Origin: Caballeronia peredens
Lineage (GTDB): Bacteria; Pseudomonadota; Gammaproteobacteria; Burkholderiales; Burkholderiaceae
Assembly: GCA_001544595.2 (NCBI GenBank)
Contig: FCOH02000015.1
Coordinates: 78,330 to 142,329, forward strand
Direction of reading: 5' to 3'
Length of the DNA stretch: 64,000 nt
The translations under genes were made by a program, and so were the position numbers. The notes under the pieces were generated by a model, which did no database searches, was not told where the DNA came from, and was given only the letters and a program-made list of their open reading frames with translations. This document shows, piece after piece, positions 42,323 through 52,368 of the stretch (position 1 is the stretch's first letter; the number at the start of each line of letters is the position of its first letter).

Positions 42323-42336
42323 GAAAGCCGGCTTTC
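42323..42336. promoter_or_regulatory. 14-bp perfect palindrome between der and hfq
   Basis: GAAAGCC is followed directly by GGCTTTC, 10 bp after the der stop. With no loop and no T-run it is not a terminator. It may bind a protein in the hfq upstream region or may be chance. Confidence 0.35.
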
Positions 42337-42419
42337 CGGTGCCGCGGATCCATTGCGGGTCGACTGTTTACCCATTTGGACGACCGGGTACCGAAAACGT
42401 AAAACAGCGAAAATCAGCT

Positions 42420-42425
42420 ATAGTG
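42420..42425 (+). promoter_or_regulatory. Candidate -10 box of an hfq promoter
   Basis: TATAGT lies about 72 bp before the hfq ATG in a locally AT-rich stretch. No good -35 match is present at 16-18 bp, so it may be weak or need an activator or another sigma factor. Confidence 0.4.
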
Positions 42426-42497
42426 TAGCGATTGTGGGCGGATCTCTTTTTCTTCGTCCACAATACTTCCAACCTGCAAAAAAACACGGAGTTTGCT

Positions 42498-42734
42498 ATG
42501 AGCAACAAAGGGCAATTGTTACAAGACCCGTTTTTGAACGCACTGCGTAAAGAGCACGTGCCGGTGTCGATCTATTTGGTCAACGGCATCAAGCTTCAAG
42601 GGAACATCGAATCTTTCGACCAGTACGTCGTGTTGCTCCGAAATACGGTCACCCAGATGGTCTATAAGCACGCCATTTCGACGGTCGTGCCGGCCCGTCC
42701 GGTGAATTTCCACCCGGACGCTGAATCGTCCTAA
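42498..42734 (+). CDS. hfq: RNA chaperone Hfq
   Basis: A 78-aa Sm-like protein that forms hexamers and pairs small RNAs with mRNAs. Sm1 contains the proximal-face residues ([20 protein letters not shown]) and [19 protein letters not shown]. Sm2 has the YKHAIS motif with the uridine-binding Tyr, Lys and His. The C-terminal tail is short (about 12 residues) compared with E. coli. The ATG at 42498 gives the family start MSNKGQLLQ. It is followed by hflX, as in most proteobacteria. Confidence 0.98.
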   Translation: MSNKGQLLQDPFLNALRKEHVPVSIYLVNGIKLQGNIESFDQYVVLLRNTVTQMVYKHAISTVVPARPVNFHPDAESS

Positions 42735-42821
42735 ACCTCGTCGCGACCGGCGCGCTGTTGCCACTCCTAATGCGAACATTAAGCAACTCGCCGGTCGCTT
42801 CAAAAAATTAAGCACATCAAT

Positions 42822-44090
42822 TTGATCAACGCAGCGCTCGTCGGCATCGACTTCGGCAAGATCGATTTCGAAGCCAGTCTGGAAGAACTCAGCCTGCTCG
42901 CACAAAGTGCGGGCGCCCATCCCGCCGTGACGCTCACCGGCCGCCGCTCGAGTCCCGATGCCAAGATGTTCATCGGCAGCGGCAAGGTCGAGGAACTGCG
43001 CCTGCAGTGCGAAGCGAACGACGTCGAACTCGTCATCTTCAATCATGCGCTCGCGCCCGCGCAGCAGCGCAATCTCGAGGTCGCGCTGAATCGCCGCGTG
43101 GTCGACCGCACGAGCCTCATTCTCGACATCTTCGCGCAGCGCGCCCGCAGCCACGAAGGCAAGCTGCAGGTCGAACTCGCGCAACTGCAATATCTGTCGA
43201 CGCGCCTGATTCGCGCGTGGACCCACCTCGAACGCCAGAAGGGCGGTATCGGCTTGCGCGGTCCGGGCGAGACGCAGCTCGAAACCGACCGCCGGCTGAT
43301 CGGCGAGCGCATCAAGGCGCTCAAGACGCGGCTCGAGAAGCTGCGGCGTCAGCATGGCACGCAGCGTCGTCAGCGCGTGCGCAACCGGACCATGTCGGTG
43401 TCGCTCGTCGGTTATACGAACGCGGGCAAGTCCACGCTCTTCAATGCGCTCACGAAGGCGCAGGCGTATGCCGCTGACCAGCTCTTCGCGACGCTCGACA
43501 CCACTTCGCGCCGCGTGTTCCTCGGTGAGGAAGCGGGGCATGTGGTCGTGTCGGACACGGTCGGCTTCATCCGCGAATTGCCACACCAACTGGTCGCCGC
43601 GTTCCGCGCGACGCTCGAAGAAACCATTCACGCCGACTTGCTGCTGCACGTGGTCGATGCATCGAGCGCGGTGCGCCTCGATCAGATCGATCAGGTCAAC
43701 GAGGTGTTGCGCGGCATCGGCGCGGACTCGATCCGCCAGATTCTCGTCTTCAACAAGATCGACGCGGTGCCTGAACTCGCGGCCCGCGGCGAGGCGGTTG
43801 AAAGGGACGAGTATGGTAATATTTCGCGCGTCTTTCTGAGTGCACGCACGGGTCAGGGGCTCGATGCGCTGCGCGCTGCCATCGCCGAAATCGCCGCGGC
43901 GGAATCCGAACAAACCGATGCGGGCCTACCCAGCGTGCTCGCCGAATTCGGGGAGCCGCACGAGGCGTCCGAAGCAACGCAATCCACGCAGTCCGGGTCA
44001 AACGCCATACACGACACGAACGCGCAGTCCGGAGACCAGCGGCCTGCCGTCAAACGTGACGATCACGAGGTTCCCGAGCACGGACACTGA
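42822..44090 (+). CDS. hflX: Ribosome-splitting GTPase HflX
   Basis: A 422-aa GTPase. The N-terminal HflX domain includes TLTGRRSSPDAKMFIGSGKV and the basic helical linker ERQKGGIGLRGPGETQLETD. The G domain has the P-loop GYTNAGKST (about 197-205) and DTVGFIRELPHQ. It rescues stalled ribosomes by splitting 70S particles. The only start that keeps the family N-terminus (INAALVGIDFGK) is a TTG at 42822, with no strong ribosome site, so initiation may be inefficient or coupled to hfq. The C-terminal 50 residues are Gln/Ser/Thr-rich and variable. Confidence 0.93.
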   Translation: MINAALVGIDFGKIDFEASLEELSLLAQSAGAHPAVTLTGRRSSPDAKMFIGSGKVEELRLQCEANDVELVIFNHALAPAQQRNLEVALNRRVVDRTSLILDIFAQRARSHEGKLQVELAQLQYLSTRLIRAWTHLERQKGGIGLRGPGETQLETDRRLIGERIKALKTRLEKLRRQHGTQRRQRVRNRTMSVSLVGYTNAGKSTLFNALTKAQAYAADQLFATLDTTSRRVFLGEEAGHVVVSDTVGFIRELPHQLVAAFRATLEETIHADLLLHVVDASSAVRLDQIDQVNEVLRGIGADSIRQILVFNKIDAVPELAARGEAVERDEYGNISRVFLSARTGQGLDALRAAIAEIAAAESEQTDAGLPSVLAEFGEPHEASEATQSTQSGSNAIHDTNAQSGDQRPAVKRDDHEVPEHGH

Positions 44091-44134
44091 TCTGCTCCGG
44101 AACGACCTCCACCCGGCATCGACCCGGCTGTCTA

Positions 44135-45544
44135 ATGGTGAATCACCGAGTGAACGACTACAACGAGCGGTCCAACCGGCAACGCGAACATGCCGTCTAT
44201 TCGATCAACGATCCGCGCTGGGGGCGGGGCGACGGCAATGGCGTGAAGAACGACACGAAGCGCCCGCAAGACGGCAAGCGTCCGAACGGCAAGGATGACG
44301 GTCCGCCCGATCTCGACGAAATGTGGCGCGAGTTCAATCGCCGCATCGCCGGCATGTTCGGCCGCAAGCCCGGCAACGGCGCGCCGCGCGACAACAATGG
44401 CCGCGGCACCAAAATCGGCCTGGGCATCATCATCGGTGTGCTGATCGCCATTTATCTCGGCAGCGGCGTGTTCGTCGTGCAGGACGGTCACGTCGGCGTC
44501 GTCTCGCAGTTCGGGCAGTATCGTCAGACGGTCGCGCAGGGCATTCACTGGCGCCTGCCGTATCCGTTCCAGTCGAACGACATCGTCGATACCTCGCAGA
44601 TCCGCTCGGTCGAAGTGGGGCGCGGCACCGCGCTCTCGCAAGGCAACGTGCGCGATGCGTCGCTGCTGACGAAAGACGCGGACATCGTCGACGTGCGCTT
44701 CGCCGTGCAATACCAGATCAAGTCGCCGACCGACTTCCTGTTCCGCAATCTCGATCCCGACCAGAGCGTCATGCAGGCCGCGCAGGCCGCGGTCCGCGAG
44801 ATCGCGGGCGGCCTCACGACGGACGACATGCTCTACAAGAATCGCGAGACGCTGCGCGCGCGCCTGGCCGAATCGATTCAGCGCTCGCTCGACACGTACC
44901 GCACCGGCCTGCAGGTGACGGGCGTCGCGGTGCAGAGCGTGCAGGTGCCGCAGCAGGTGCAGTCGGCGTTCGAAGAAGCGGCACGCGTGCGTCAGGACAA
45001 CGAGCGCGCGCGCGACACCGCGCAGGCCTATGCCGATCAGCTCCTGCCGCGCGCCAAGGCCGACGCCGCCAAGATGATCGACGAAGCCACCTCCTACAGC
45101 AACCGCGAAGTCACGCGGGCACAGGGCGACGCCGAGCGCTTCAAGCAGGTGTACGCCGAATACTCGAAGGCTCCGGCGGTCATTCGTCAACGCATGTACC
45201 TGGACACGATGCAACAGATCTATTCGCGTACCACGAAGGTTTTCGTGGACAGCAAGACCGGTAGCAACGTCGTGTATCTGCCGCTCGACAAGCTCGTCGA
45301 AGCGAATCGCCAGCAGGCGAAGGATGCAGCCGAAGGCGCCGGCAGCGCGCCGGCATCCGCCGCGCCGTCCGAGGCGCGGGCGCAGAGCCCGGCGAGCGCC
45401 TCGGCGCCGGTCGCGGCCGCGCCCGCCACGCCGGCGAGCGCAGCCAGTGGCGCAAGCGGCGCGAGCGGTGCGAATGCCGGCGGCGATCCGCTGCGCTCGC
45501 GCGACGCGTTCCGTTCCCGCAGCCGGTCGGAAGACCTGCAATAA
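44135..45544 (+). CDS. hflK: FtsH protease modulator subunit HflK
   Basis: A 469-aa SPFH/Band 7 protein. The N-terminal Asn/Gly/Lys-rich cytoplasmic segment has the family YSINDPRWGRGD motif, followed by one membrane helix (about 91-110). Next come the SPFH domain (QDGHVGVVSQFGQYRQTV) and a helical part. The last 60 residues are Ala/Ser/Pro-rich with GAS repeats. HflK and HflC form the large periplasmic-side cage that surrounds FtsH in the inner membrane and tunes proteolysis. hflC follows 11 bp later. Confidence 0.96.
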   Translation: MVNHRVNDYNERSNRQREHAVYSINDPRWGRGDGNGVKNDTKRPQDGKRPNGKDDGPPDLDEMWREFNRRIAGMFGRKPGNGAPRDNNGRGTKIGLGIIIGVLIAIYLGSGVFVVQDGHVGVVSQFGQYRQTVAQGIHWRLPYPFQSNDIVDTSQIRSVEVGRGTALSQGNVRDASLLTKDADIVDVRFAVQYQIKSPTDFLFRNLDPDQSVMQAAQAAVREIAGGLTTDDMLYKNRETLRARLAESIQRSLDTYRTGLQVTGVAVQSVQVPQQVQSAFEEAARVRQDNERARDTAQAYADQLLPRAKADAAKMIDEATSYSNREVTRAQGDAERFKQVYAEYSKAPAVIRQRMYLDTMQQIYSRTTKVFVDSKTGSNVVYLPLDKLVEANRQQAKDAAEGAGSAPASAAPSEARAQSPASASAPVAAAPATPASAASGASGASGANAGGDPLRSRDAFRSRSRSEDLQ

Positions 45545-45555
45545 GGAGCGCGAAC

Positions 45556-46458
45556 ATGAATCGAATCATTGCGCTCGTCGTCGCCGTCGTCATCGTGCTG
45601 TTCATCGGTTCGTCGATGATCTTCACTGTCGACGAAAGACATGCCGCCATCGTCGCCGCACATGGCGAAGGCAATCCGCGCGTCGCCGGGCCGGGCCTGC
45701 ACTTCAAGCTGCCGCCGCCGTTCCAGACGCTCACGCTCGTCGACACGCGCACGCTTACCATCGACGAAGCCGGCGCCGACCGTTTCGCGACCAGCGACAA
45801 GAACGAGCTGCTGGTGAACACGGTGATCAAGTATCGTGTCGCCGATCCGCTCAAGCTCTTCGAAAGCAACGAGAAGAACACGCAGACGGCCGAGGAACGC
45901 ATCATCGCGCTGGCGCGCACGTCGCTCGCCAGCGGTTTCGCGAAGCGCTCGCTCGCCGAGGCGCTCGGCAGCCAGCAGGCGCTCGCGAGCGAGGCGCAGA
46001 AGAGCGTGGAAGGCGCGGCCGCCGCGTTCGGCGTGCAACTCGTCGATCTGCAGATGACGCGCATCGACTTTCCGTCGGCGGTGGCCGATTCGGTCTACAA
46101 GCGCATGATCGCGGCGCGCCAGCAGGCGGCGTCGAACGAACGCGCGAAAGGCACGGCGGAAGCGGACAAGATCAAGGCGGACGCTGAGCGCGAGCAGCAG
46201 CAGGTTCTCGCCGACGCGTACAGCCAGGCGCAGACCATCAAGGGCGAAGGAGACAGCAAGGCGGCGGCCATAGCTGCCGACGCGTACGGACGCGATCCGC
46301 AGTTCTACCAGTTCTATCAGAGCCTCGAAGCGTATAAGAAGACGTTCAAGCCGGGCGACGTGATCGTCGTCGACCCGAGCAGCGATTTCTTCCGCTTCAT
46401 GAAGAGTCCGAATGGCGGCGTGCCGGATACCTCGGCTGCCGTTCCGGCGAAGCGCTGA
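45556..46458 (+). CDS. hflC: FtsH protease modulator subunit HflC
   Basis: A 300-aa SPFH protein and partner of HflK. The membrane helix is at about 5-22 (IIALVVAVVIVLFIGSS). The family motif FTVDERHAAIVAAHGEG follows. The SPFH domain and a Glu/Ala/Gln-rich helix (AKGTAEADKIKADAEREQQQ) lead to the conserved end YKKTFKPGDVIVVDPSSDFF. The hfq-hflX-hflK-hflC order is the classical one. Confidence 0.97.
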   Translation: MNRIIALVVAVVIVLFIGSSMIFTVDERHAAIVAAHGEGNPRVAGPGLHFKLPPPFQTLTLVDTRTLTIDEAGADRFATSDKNELLVNTVIKYRVADPLKLFESNEKNTQTAEERIIALARTSLASGFAKRSLAEALGSQQALASEAQKSVEGAAAAFGVQLVDLQMTRIDFPSAVADSVYKRMIAARQQAASNERAKGTAEADKIKADAEREQQQVLADAYSQAQTIKGEGDSKAAAIAADAYGRDPQFYQFYQSLEAYKKTFKPGDVIVVDPSSDFFRFMKSPNGGVPDTSAAVPAKR

Positions 46459-46515
46459 TCCCGCCCGCGCGGCGCGCCGGACATCCGGTCGCGCCGCTCT
46501 TGATTTCTCCTGGAC

Positions 46516-46701
46516 ATGGCCGAGACGTTACTGCTCGCTCTTGCGTTGATGCTGATCATCGAAGGCATGTTTCCCTTCGTGTTTCCGACCGCGTGGCGCG
46601 ATACCTTTCGCCGCATCGCGGAGCGGCCGATCCACCACATTCGCATCGGCGGACTGATCGCGATGGTGCTCGGCCTGATCCTGCTTCTGGTCGCGACATA
46701 G
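46516..46701 (+). CDS. DUF2065 small membrane protein
   Basis: A 61-aa protein with two membrane helices (about 4-19 and 44-60) around a basic loop ([19 protein letters not shown]), matching the DUF2065/YjeT family. In beta- and gamma-proteobacteria it is found just after hflC and before hisZ or purA, as here. The function is unknown; location suggests a link to the HflKC complex in the membrane, which is inference. Confidence 0.9.
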   Translation: MAETLLLALALMLIIEGMFPFVFPTAWRDTFRRIAERPIHHIRIGGLIAMVLGLILLLVAT

Positions 46702-46828
46702 CCGTGTTCGTCCGGCGCCGCAGCGCCTTTTCGCCTATCTTGTCCTTATTCTTTCGTCCCTGACCGCTGAAGTCCGCGAGCGCCGCGCGAAGCTGCGCCA
46801 GGTCTCGCGTCCCGTAGGAAACGTATCG

Positions 46829-47980
46829 ATGTCCACCTGGTTACTTCCCGAGAATATCGCCGACGTTCTGCCGTCGGAAGCCCGCAAGATCGAAGAGCTG
46901 CGCCGCCGCCTGCTCGACCGTTTCCGTTCGTACGGTTACGAGCTCGTGATGCCGCCGATGCTCGAATATCTCGAATCGCTGCTGACGAGCGGCGGCAACG
47001 ACCTCGACCTGCGCACCTTCAAGCTCGTCGATCAATTGTCGGGCCGCACGCTCGGCCTGCGCGCGGACATCACGCCGCAGGTGTCGCGCATCGACGCGCA
47101 TCTGCTGAACCGCCAGGGCGTGACGCGGCTGTGCTACGCGGGCGTCGTGCTGCACACGCGTCCGCGCGGCTTGCACGCGACGCGCGAGCAGATTCAGATC
47201 GGCGCAGAAATCTACGGGCATGCAGGCCTCGAGGCCGATCTCGAAATCCAGCAACTGATGCTCGATTCGCTGCATCTGGCCGGACTGCGGAAAGTGCGTC
47301 TCGATCTGTGCCACGCGGGCGTGCTCGCGGCGCTGCTTGAGCTCGAACCGGCCGCGGCGTCGCTCGGCGAAGCGCTCTACGACGCCCTTGCGAGCAAGGA
47401 CGTGCCGCGCCTGAACGAACTCACCGCGCATCTCGGTCAGGTGCCGCGCGAGGCGCTGCGCGCGTTGCCGTCGCTGTACGGCGATGCATCGGTGCTGCAG
47501 ATCGCGCGCGGCCGTCTGCCGAATCTGCCGGTGATCGCCCGCGCGCTCGACGATCTCGCGTTCCTCGCGGGCCAGGTCGAAGGCGCCGAGCTGATGATCG
47601 ATCTCGCGGATTTGCGCGGCTACGCCTATCACAGCGGCGTGATGTTCTCGGCGTATGTAGACGGCGTGCCGAATGCCGTCGCGCGCGGCGGCCGTTACGA
47701 CGACGTCGGTCTTGCGTACGGTCGTGCGCGGCCCGCGACGGGCTTTTCGCTCGATCTGCGCGAAGTGGCGCGCATTTCTCCCGTCGATGCCCGCGGCAGC
47801 GCGATCCTCGCGCCGTGGAAGCACGACGAACCGCTGCGCGCCGCGATCCTCGCGCTGCGCGACGCGGGCGAAGTCGTCATTCAGGCGCTGCCGGGCCACG
47901 ACCACGATCTGGACGAATTCGCGTTCGACCGCGTGCTCGTCGAGCGCGACGGAAAGTGGACGGTCGAGCCCCGCGCCTGA
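46829..47980 (+). CDS. hisZ: ATP phosphoribosyltransferase regulatory subunit HisZ
   Basis: A 383-aa paralogue of histidyl-tRNA synthetase that lacks the anticodon-binding domain. It joins the short form of HisG to give an active, histidine-sensitive first enzyme of histidine synthesis. Class II-like motifs remain ([38 protein letters not shown]), but histidine tRNA charging is not expected. Its presence implies a short HisG elsewhere. It stands between DUF2065 and purA, a conserved beta-proteobacterial order. Confidence 0.95.
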   Translation: MSTWLLPENIADVLPSEARKIEELRRRLLDRFRSYGYELVMPPMLEYLESLLTSGGNDLDLRTFKLVDQLSGRTLGLRADITPQVSRIDAHLLNRQGVTRLCYAGVVLHTRPRGLHATREQIQIGAEIYGHAGLEADLEIQQLMLDSLHLAGLRKVRLDLCHAGVLAALLELEPAAASLGEALYDALASKDVPRLNELTAHLGQVPREALRALPSLYGDASVLQIARGRLPNLPVIARALDDLAFLAGQVEGAELMIDLADLRGYAYHSGVMFSAYVDGVPNAVARGGRYDDVGLAYGRARPATGFSLDLREVARISPVDARGSAILAPWKHDEPLRAAILALRDAGEVVIQALPGHDHDLDEFAFDRVLVERDGKWTVEPRA

Positions 47981-48123
47981 GCCCCGGCACATACAGACGC
48001 TTGATCGGCAAGGCTTTTTATTAGCCGATTCCAATCGCGCGAACGTGACGGAAACGCGAAACGCGTCCCGAAAAACTCGGAACCTTTCGCGAACATAGGT
48101 AAAATACGTTTTTAACCAGCTAA

Positions 48124-49479
<1,356 letters not shown>

Positions 49480-49520
49480 GCCTGATCTAGCGCTTTGACC
49501 TGAACCGGACGCTGTAAAGA

Positions 49521-49555
49521 ATGTGGCCGCCTCCTGCGGCCACATTTCGTATATA
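49521..49555 (+). terminator. Terminator-like hairpin after purA
   Basis: ATGTGGCCGC and GCGGCCACAT form a perfect 10-bp stem with a 5-base loop (CTCCT), followed by TTTCGTATAT. The T-run is short, so termination may be partial and some read-through into the phosphoribosyltransferase gene is possible. Confidence 0.7.
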
Positions 49556-49581
49556 ACCTAAGCATTTGAAAGAGCCTCACC

Positions 49582-50142
49582 ATGATCGCGATGACGGATC
49601 CGCGCAACGACGACAAGAACCTCTGGGTCGGCTGGGATGAATACCACCGGCTGATCGAACTCCTCGCGCTGAAGGTGCACGAATCGGGCTGGAAGTTCGA
49701 CAAGATCCTGTGTCTCGCGCGCGGCGGGCTGCGCGTGGGCGATCAGCTGTCGCGCATCTACGACCTGCCGCTCGCCATTCTCGCAACGAGTTCGTACCGC
49801 GAAGCCGCGGGCACGGAGCAGGGCGAGCTCGATATCGCGCAATACATCACGATGACGCGCGGCGATTTGTCCGGCAACGTGCTGCTGGTCGACGATCTCG
49901 TCGACTCGGGCGTGACGCTCGCGCGCGTGCAGGAGCATCTGAAGGAGCGTTATCCGGGAATCACGGCGGTGCGCTCCGCGGTGCTCTGGTACAAGGCGTG
50001 CTCCAAGGTGAAGCCCGACTATCACGTTCAGCATCTTGAAACGAATCCTTGGATTCATCAGCCGTTCGAGGAATGGGACACGGTGCGTCCGCACAACCTC
50101 GGCGCCTGGATCAAGCGAGGCACGCAAAACGCCCGCGGATGA
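49582..50142 (+). CDS. Phosphoribosyltransferase family protein
   Basis: A 186-aa type I phosphoribosyltransferase. The PRPP-binding motif VLLVDDLVDSGVTLARV is at about 96-112, and ILCLARGGLRVGDQLSR gives the pyrophosphate loop. It resembles xanthine/guanine/hypoxanthine enzymes that salvage purine bases. A next-door purA fits purine salvage. The base specificity cannot be fixed from sequence. GAAAGAG lies 10 nt before the chosen ATG; an ATG three codons on is possible. Confidence 0.87.
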   Translation: MIAMTDPRNDDKNLWVGWDEYHRLIELLALKVHESGWKFDKILCLARGGLRVGDQLSRIYDLPLAILATSSYREAAGTEQGELDIAQYITMTRGDLSGNVLLVDDLVDSGVTLARVQEHLKERYPGITAVRSAVLWYKACSKVKPDYHVQHLETNPWIHQPFEEWDTVRPHNLGAWIKRGTQNARG

Positions 50143-50172
50143 CGCGCGCCGCCTGAGCGCGTCGCACGGCAC

Positions 50173-50219
50173 ACGCCGTTCGCCCGGCACCTCGCCGGGT
50201 GTAACGGCGTTTTGTTTTT
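50173..50219 (+). terminator. Terminator after the phosphoribosyltransferase gene
   Basis: Nested inverted repeats: ACGCCGTT / AACGGCGT outside and CCCGGC / GCCGGG inside, followed by TTTTGTTTTTA. It ends the long ndk-to-PRTase plus-strand region. Confidence 0.85.
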
Positions 50220-50404
50220 ACGGCCGGATAGCCGCGTGAGCGAGCAGCGTCGCGCACACCCGCCGACGCGTGCCGGGCACGATGCTAAACTCCCATTCGG
50301 GTCTCTCGTGGCATTCGAGCAACAAGCGAGAAGGCGACCCGGCGTGAGACGTTAGATAGAATGGCGTTCGGTTTTTTTCCGCCCTGGACGGATATTTCGC
50401 TTTT

Positions 50405-52297
50405 ATGACTAACTCGACTCACGCGCACGAGCATAAACAGCCCATGCATTCGCTTGCGCTCGCAGCCATCGGCGTCGTTTTCGGCGACATCGGCACGAGT
50501 CCACTCTATTCGTTGAAGGAAGCCTTTAGCCCGTCGCACGGCATCGGCCTTTCGGAAGCGTCGATTCTCGGCGTCATTTCCCTGCTGTTCTGGGCGATCG
50601 TCATGGTGGTCGCCGTCAAATACGTGCTGTTCGTCATGCGCGCCGACAACAACGGCGAAGGCGGCGTGTTCGCCATGACCACGCTCGCGCTGCGCAGCGT
50701 GAGGGAGTCGGGCAAGGTCTCGGGCGTGCTCATGATGCTCGGCATCTTCGGCGCATGCATGTTCTATGGCGACGCCGTCATCACGCCGGCGATGTCGGTG
50801 ATCTCGGCCGTCGAAGGTCTCGAGATCGCCGCGCCCAAGCTCTCGCCCTACGTACTGCCTATCACGATCGTCATCCTGATCGCGCTGTTCTGGATTCAGC
50901 GCCACGGCACGGCGGTGGTCGGCAGGCTGTTCGGCCCGATCATGGTCGTCTGGTTCGCGACGCTCGCCGTCCTCGGCGTGGCGCATATCGTGCAGGAGCC
51001 GCGCATCATCGCGGCGCTCAATCCGTATTACGCGTTTTCGTTCATGGCGCAGCACGTGCTGCAGGCGTATATCGTGCTCGGTTCGGTCGTGCTGGTGCTG
51101 ACCGGCGCCGAAGCGCTCTACGCCGACATGGGCCACTTCGGCGCGAAGCCGATTCGCTATGGCTGGTACGGCTTCGTGATGCCGTCGCTGCTGCTGAACT
51201 ACTTCGGCCAGGGCGCGCTGTTGATGCACTCGCCGCAGGCCATCGAGAACCCGTTCTTCCTGCTCGCACCCGACTGGGCCTTGCTGCCGCTCGTGATCCT
51301 GTCGACGGTCGCGACCGTGATCGCGTCGCAAGCGGTCATCTCGGGCGCGTACTCGCTGACGAGCCAGGCGATCCAGCTCGGTTATGTGCCGCGCATGAAG
51401 ATCCTGCATACGTCCGAACTGGCAATCGGACAGATCTATATTCCGCTCGTCAACTGGATGCTGCTGTTCATCATTCTGTGCATCGTGGTGGGTTTCAAGA
51501 GTTCGGAGAATCTGGCGGCGGCCTACGGTCTCGCCGTGACCGCGACGATGCTCACGACCACCATCCTCGTGTCGGTGGTGATGGTGAATCTGTGGGGCTG
51601 GAATCGCTGGCTGGTCGGCGGGATGATCGCGGTGTTCCTGATGATCGACATCGGCTTTTTCGGCGCGAGCCTGCTGAAGATCGAGCAGGGCGGCTGGCTG
51701 CCGCTGTGCATCGGCGGGGCGCTCTTCTTCCTGCTGATGACCTGGTACAAGGGCCGCATGATCGTGAAGGATCGCACGGCCGCAGACGGCATTCCGCTGA
51801 TGCCGTTCCTGCAGGGCTTGCTCGCGCATCCGCCGCATCGCGTGTCGGGCACGGCGATCTATCTCACCGGCAGCGACTCGCTCGTACCCGTGAGCCTGTT
51901 GCATAACCTGAAGCACAACAAGGTGCTGCACGAGCGCACGATCTTCCTGAACTTCCTCACGCGCGACATCCCGTATGTGGACGACGCGCATCGGCTCGAA
52001 GTGAAGGATATCGGCGGCGGTCTTTTCCTTGTGAAGGCGGCGTACGGCTTCAACGAAACGCCTGACGTGAAGGCCGTGCTCGAACAGATCACGCGCACGC
52101 ACGCGATGACCTTCGAACTCATGGACACCTCGTTCTTCATGGCGCGGGAGACGGTCGTGCCGACGGAATTGCCGGGCATGTCGGTGTGGCGCGAGCGCGT
52201 GTTCGCGTGGATGCATCAGAACGCGGCGAAGCCGACCGACTTTTTCAGCATTCCGGCCAATCGCGTCGTCGAACTCGGGACGAAGATCGAGATCTGA
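50405..52297 (+). CDS. kup: Kup family low-affinity potassium transporter
   Basis: A 630-aa K+/H+ symporter of the Kup/HAK/KT family, with about 12 helices in the first 430 residues and a cytoplasmic C-terminal domain. Signature segments are [20 protein letters not shown] near the N-terminus and [20 protein letters not shown] (about 117-136). It is constitutive in many bacteria and matters at low pH. It is flanked by terminators and is likely monocistronic. A TAGAAT box at 50357-50362, 42 bp before the ATG, may be the -10; no good -35 is seen. Confidence 0.96.
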   Translation: MTNSTHAHEHKQPMHSLALAAIGVVFGDIGTSPLYSLKEAFSPSHGIGLSEASILGVISLLFWAIVMVVAVKYVLFVMRADNNGEGGVFAMTTLALRSVRESGKVSGVLMMLGIFGACMFYGDAVITPAMSVISAVEGLEIAAPKLSPYVLPITIVILIALFWIQRHGTAVVGRLFGPIMVVWFATLAVLGVAHIVQEPRIIAALNPYYAFSFMAQHVLQAYIVLGSVVLVLTGAEALYADMGHFGAKPIRYGWYGFVMPSLLLNYFGQGALLMHSPQAIENPFFLLAPDWALLPLVILSTVATVIASQAVISGAYSLTSQAIQLGYVPRMKILHTSELAIGQIYIPLVNWMLLFIILCIVVGFKSSENLAAAYGLAVTATMLTTTILVSVVMVNLWGWNRWLVGGMIAVFLMIDIGFFGASLLKIEQGGWLPLCIGGALFFLLMTWYKGRMIVKDRTAADGIPLMPFLQGLLAHPPHRVSGTAIYLTGSDSLVPVSLLHNLKHNKVLHERTIFLNFLTRDIPYVDDAHRLEVKDIGGGLFLVKAAYGFNETPDVKAVLEQITRTHAMTFELMDTSFFMARETVVPTELPGMSVWRERVFAWMHQNAAKPTDFFSIPANRVVELGTKIEI

Positions 52298-52317
52298 CGC
52301 CGTCTTCGAGCAGCGAC

Positions 52318-52351
52318 AAAAAAAACCCCACGAAAAATCGTGGGGTTTTTT
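52318..52351. terminator. Bidirectional terminator between kup and tex
   Basis: CCCCACGA-AAAA-TCGTGGGG is a perfect 8-bp stem with a tetraloop, flanked by an A-run and a T-run. It serves both convergent genes. Confidence 0.93.
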
Positions 52352-52368
52352 ATTTGGAGCGTACGGCG

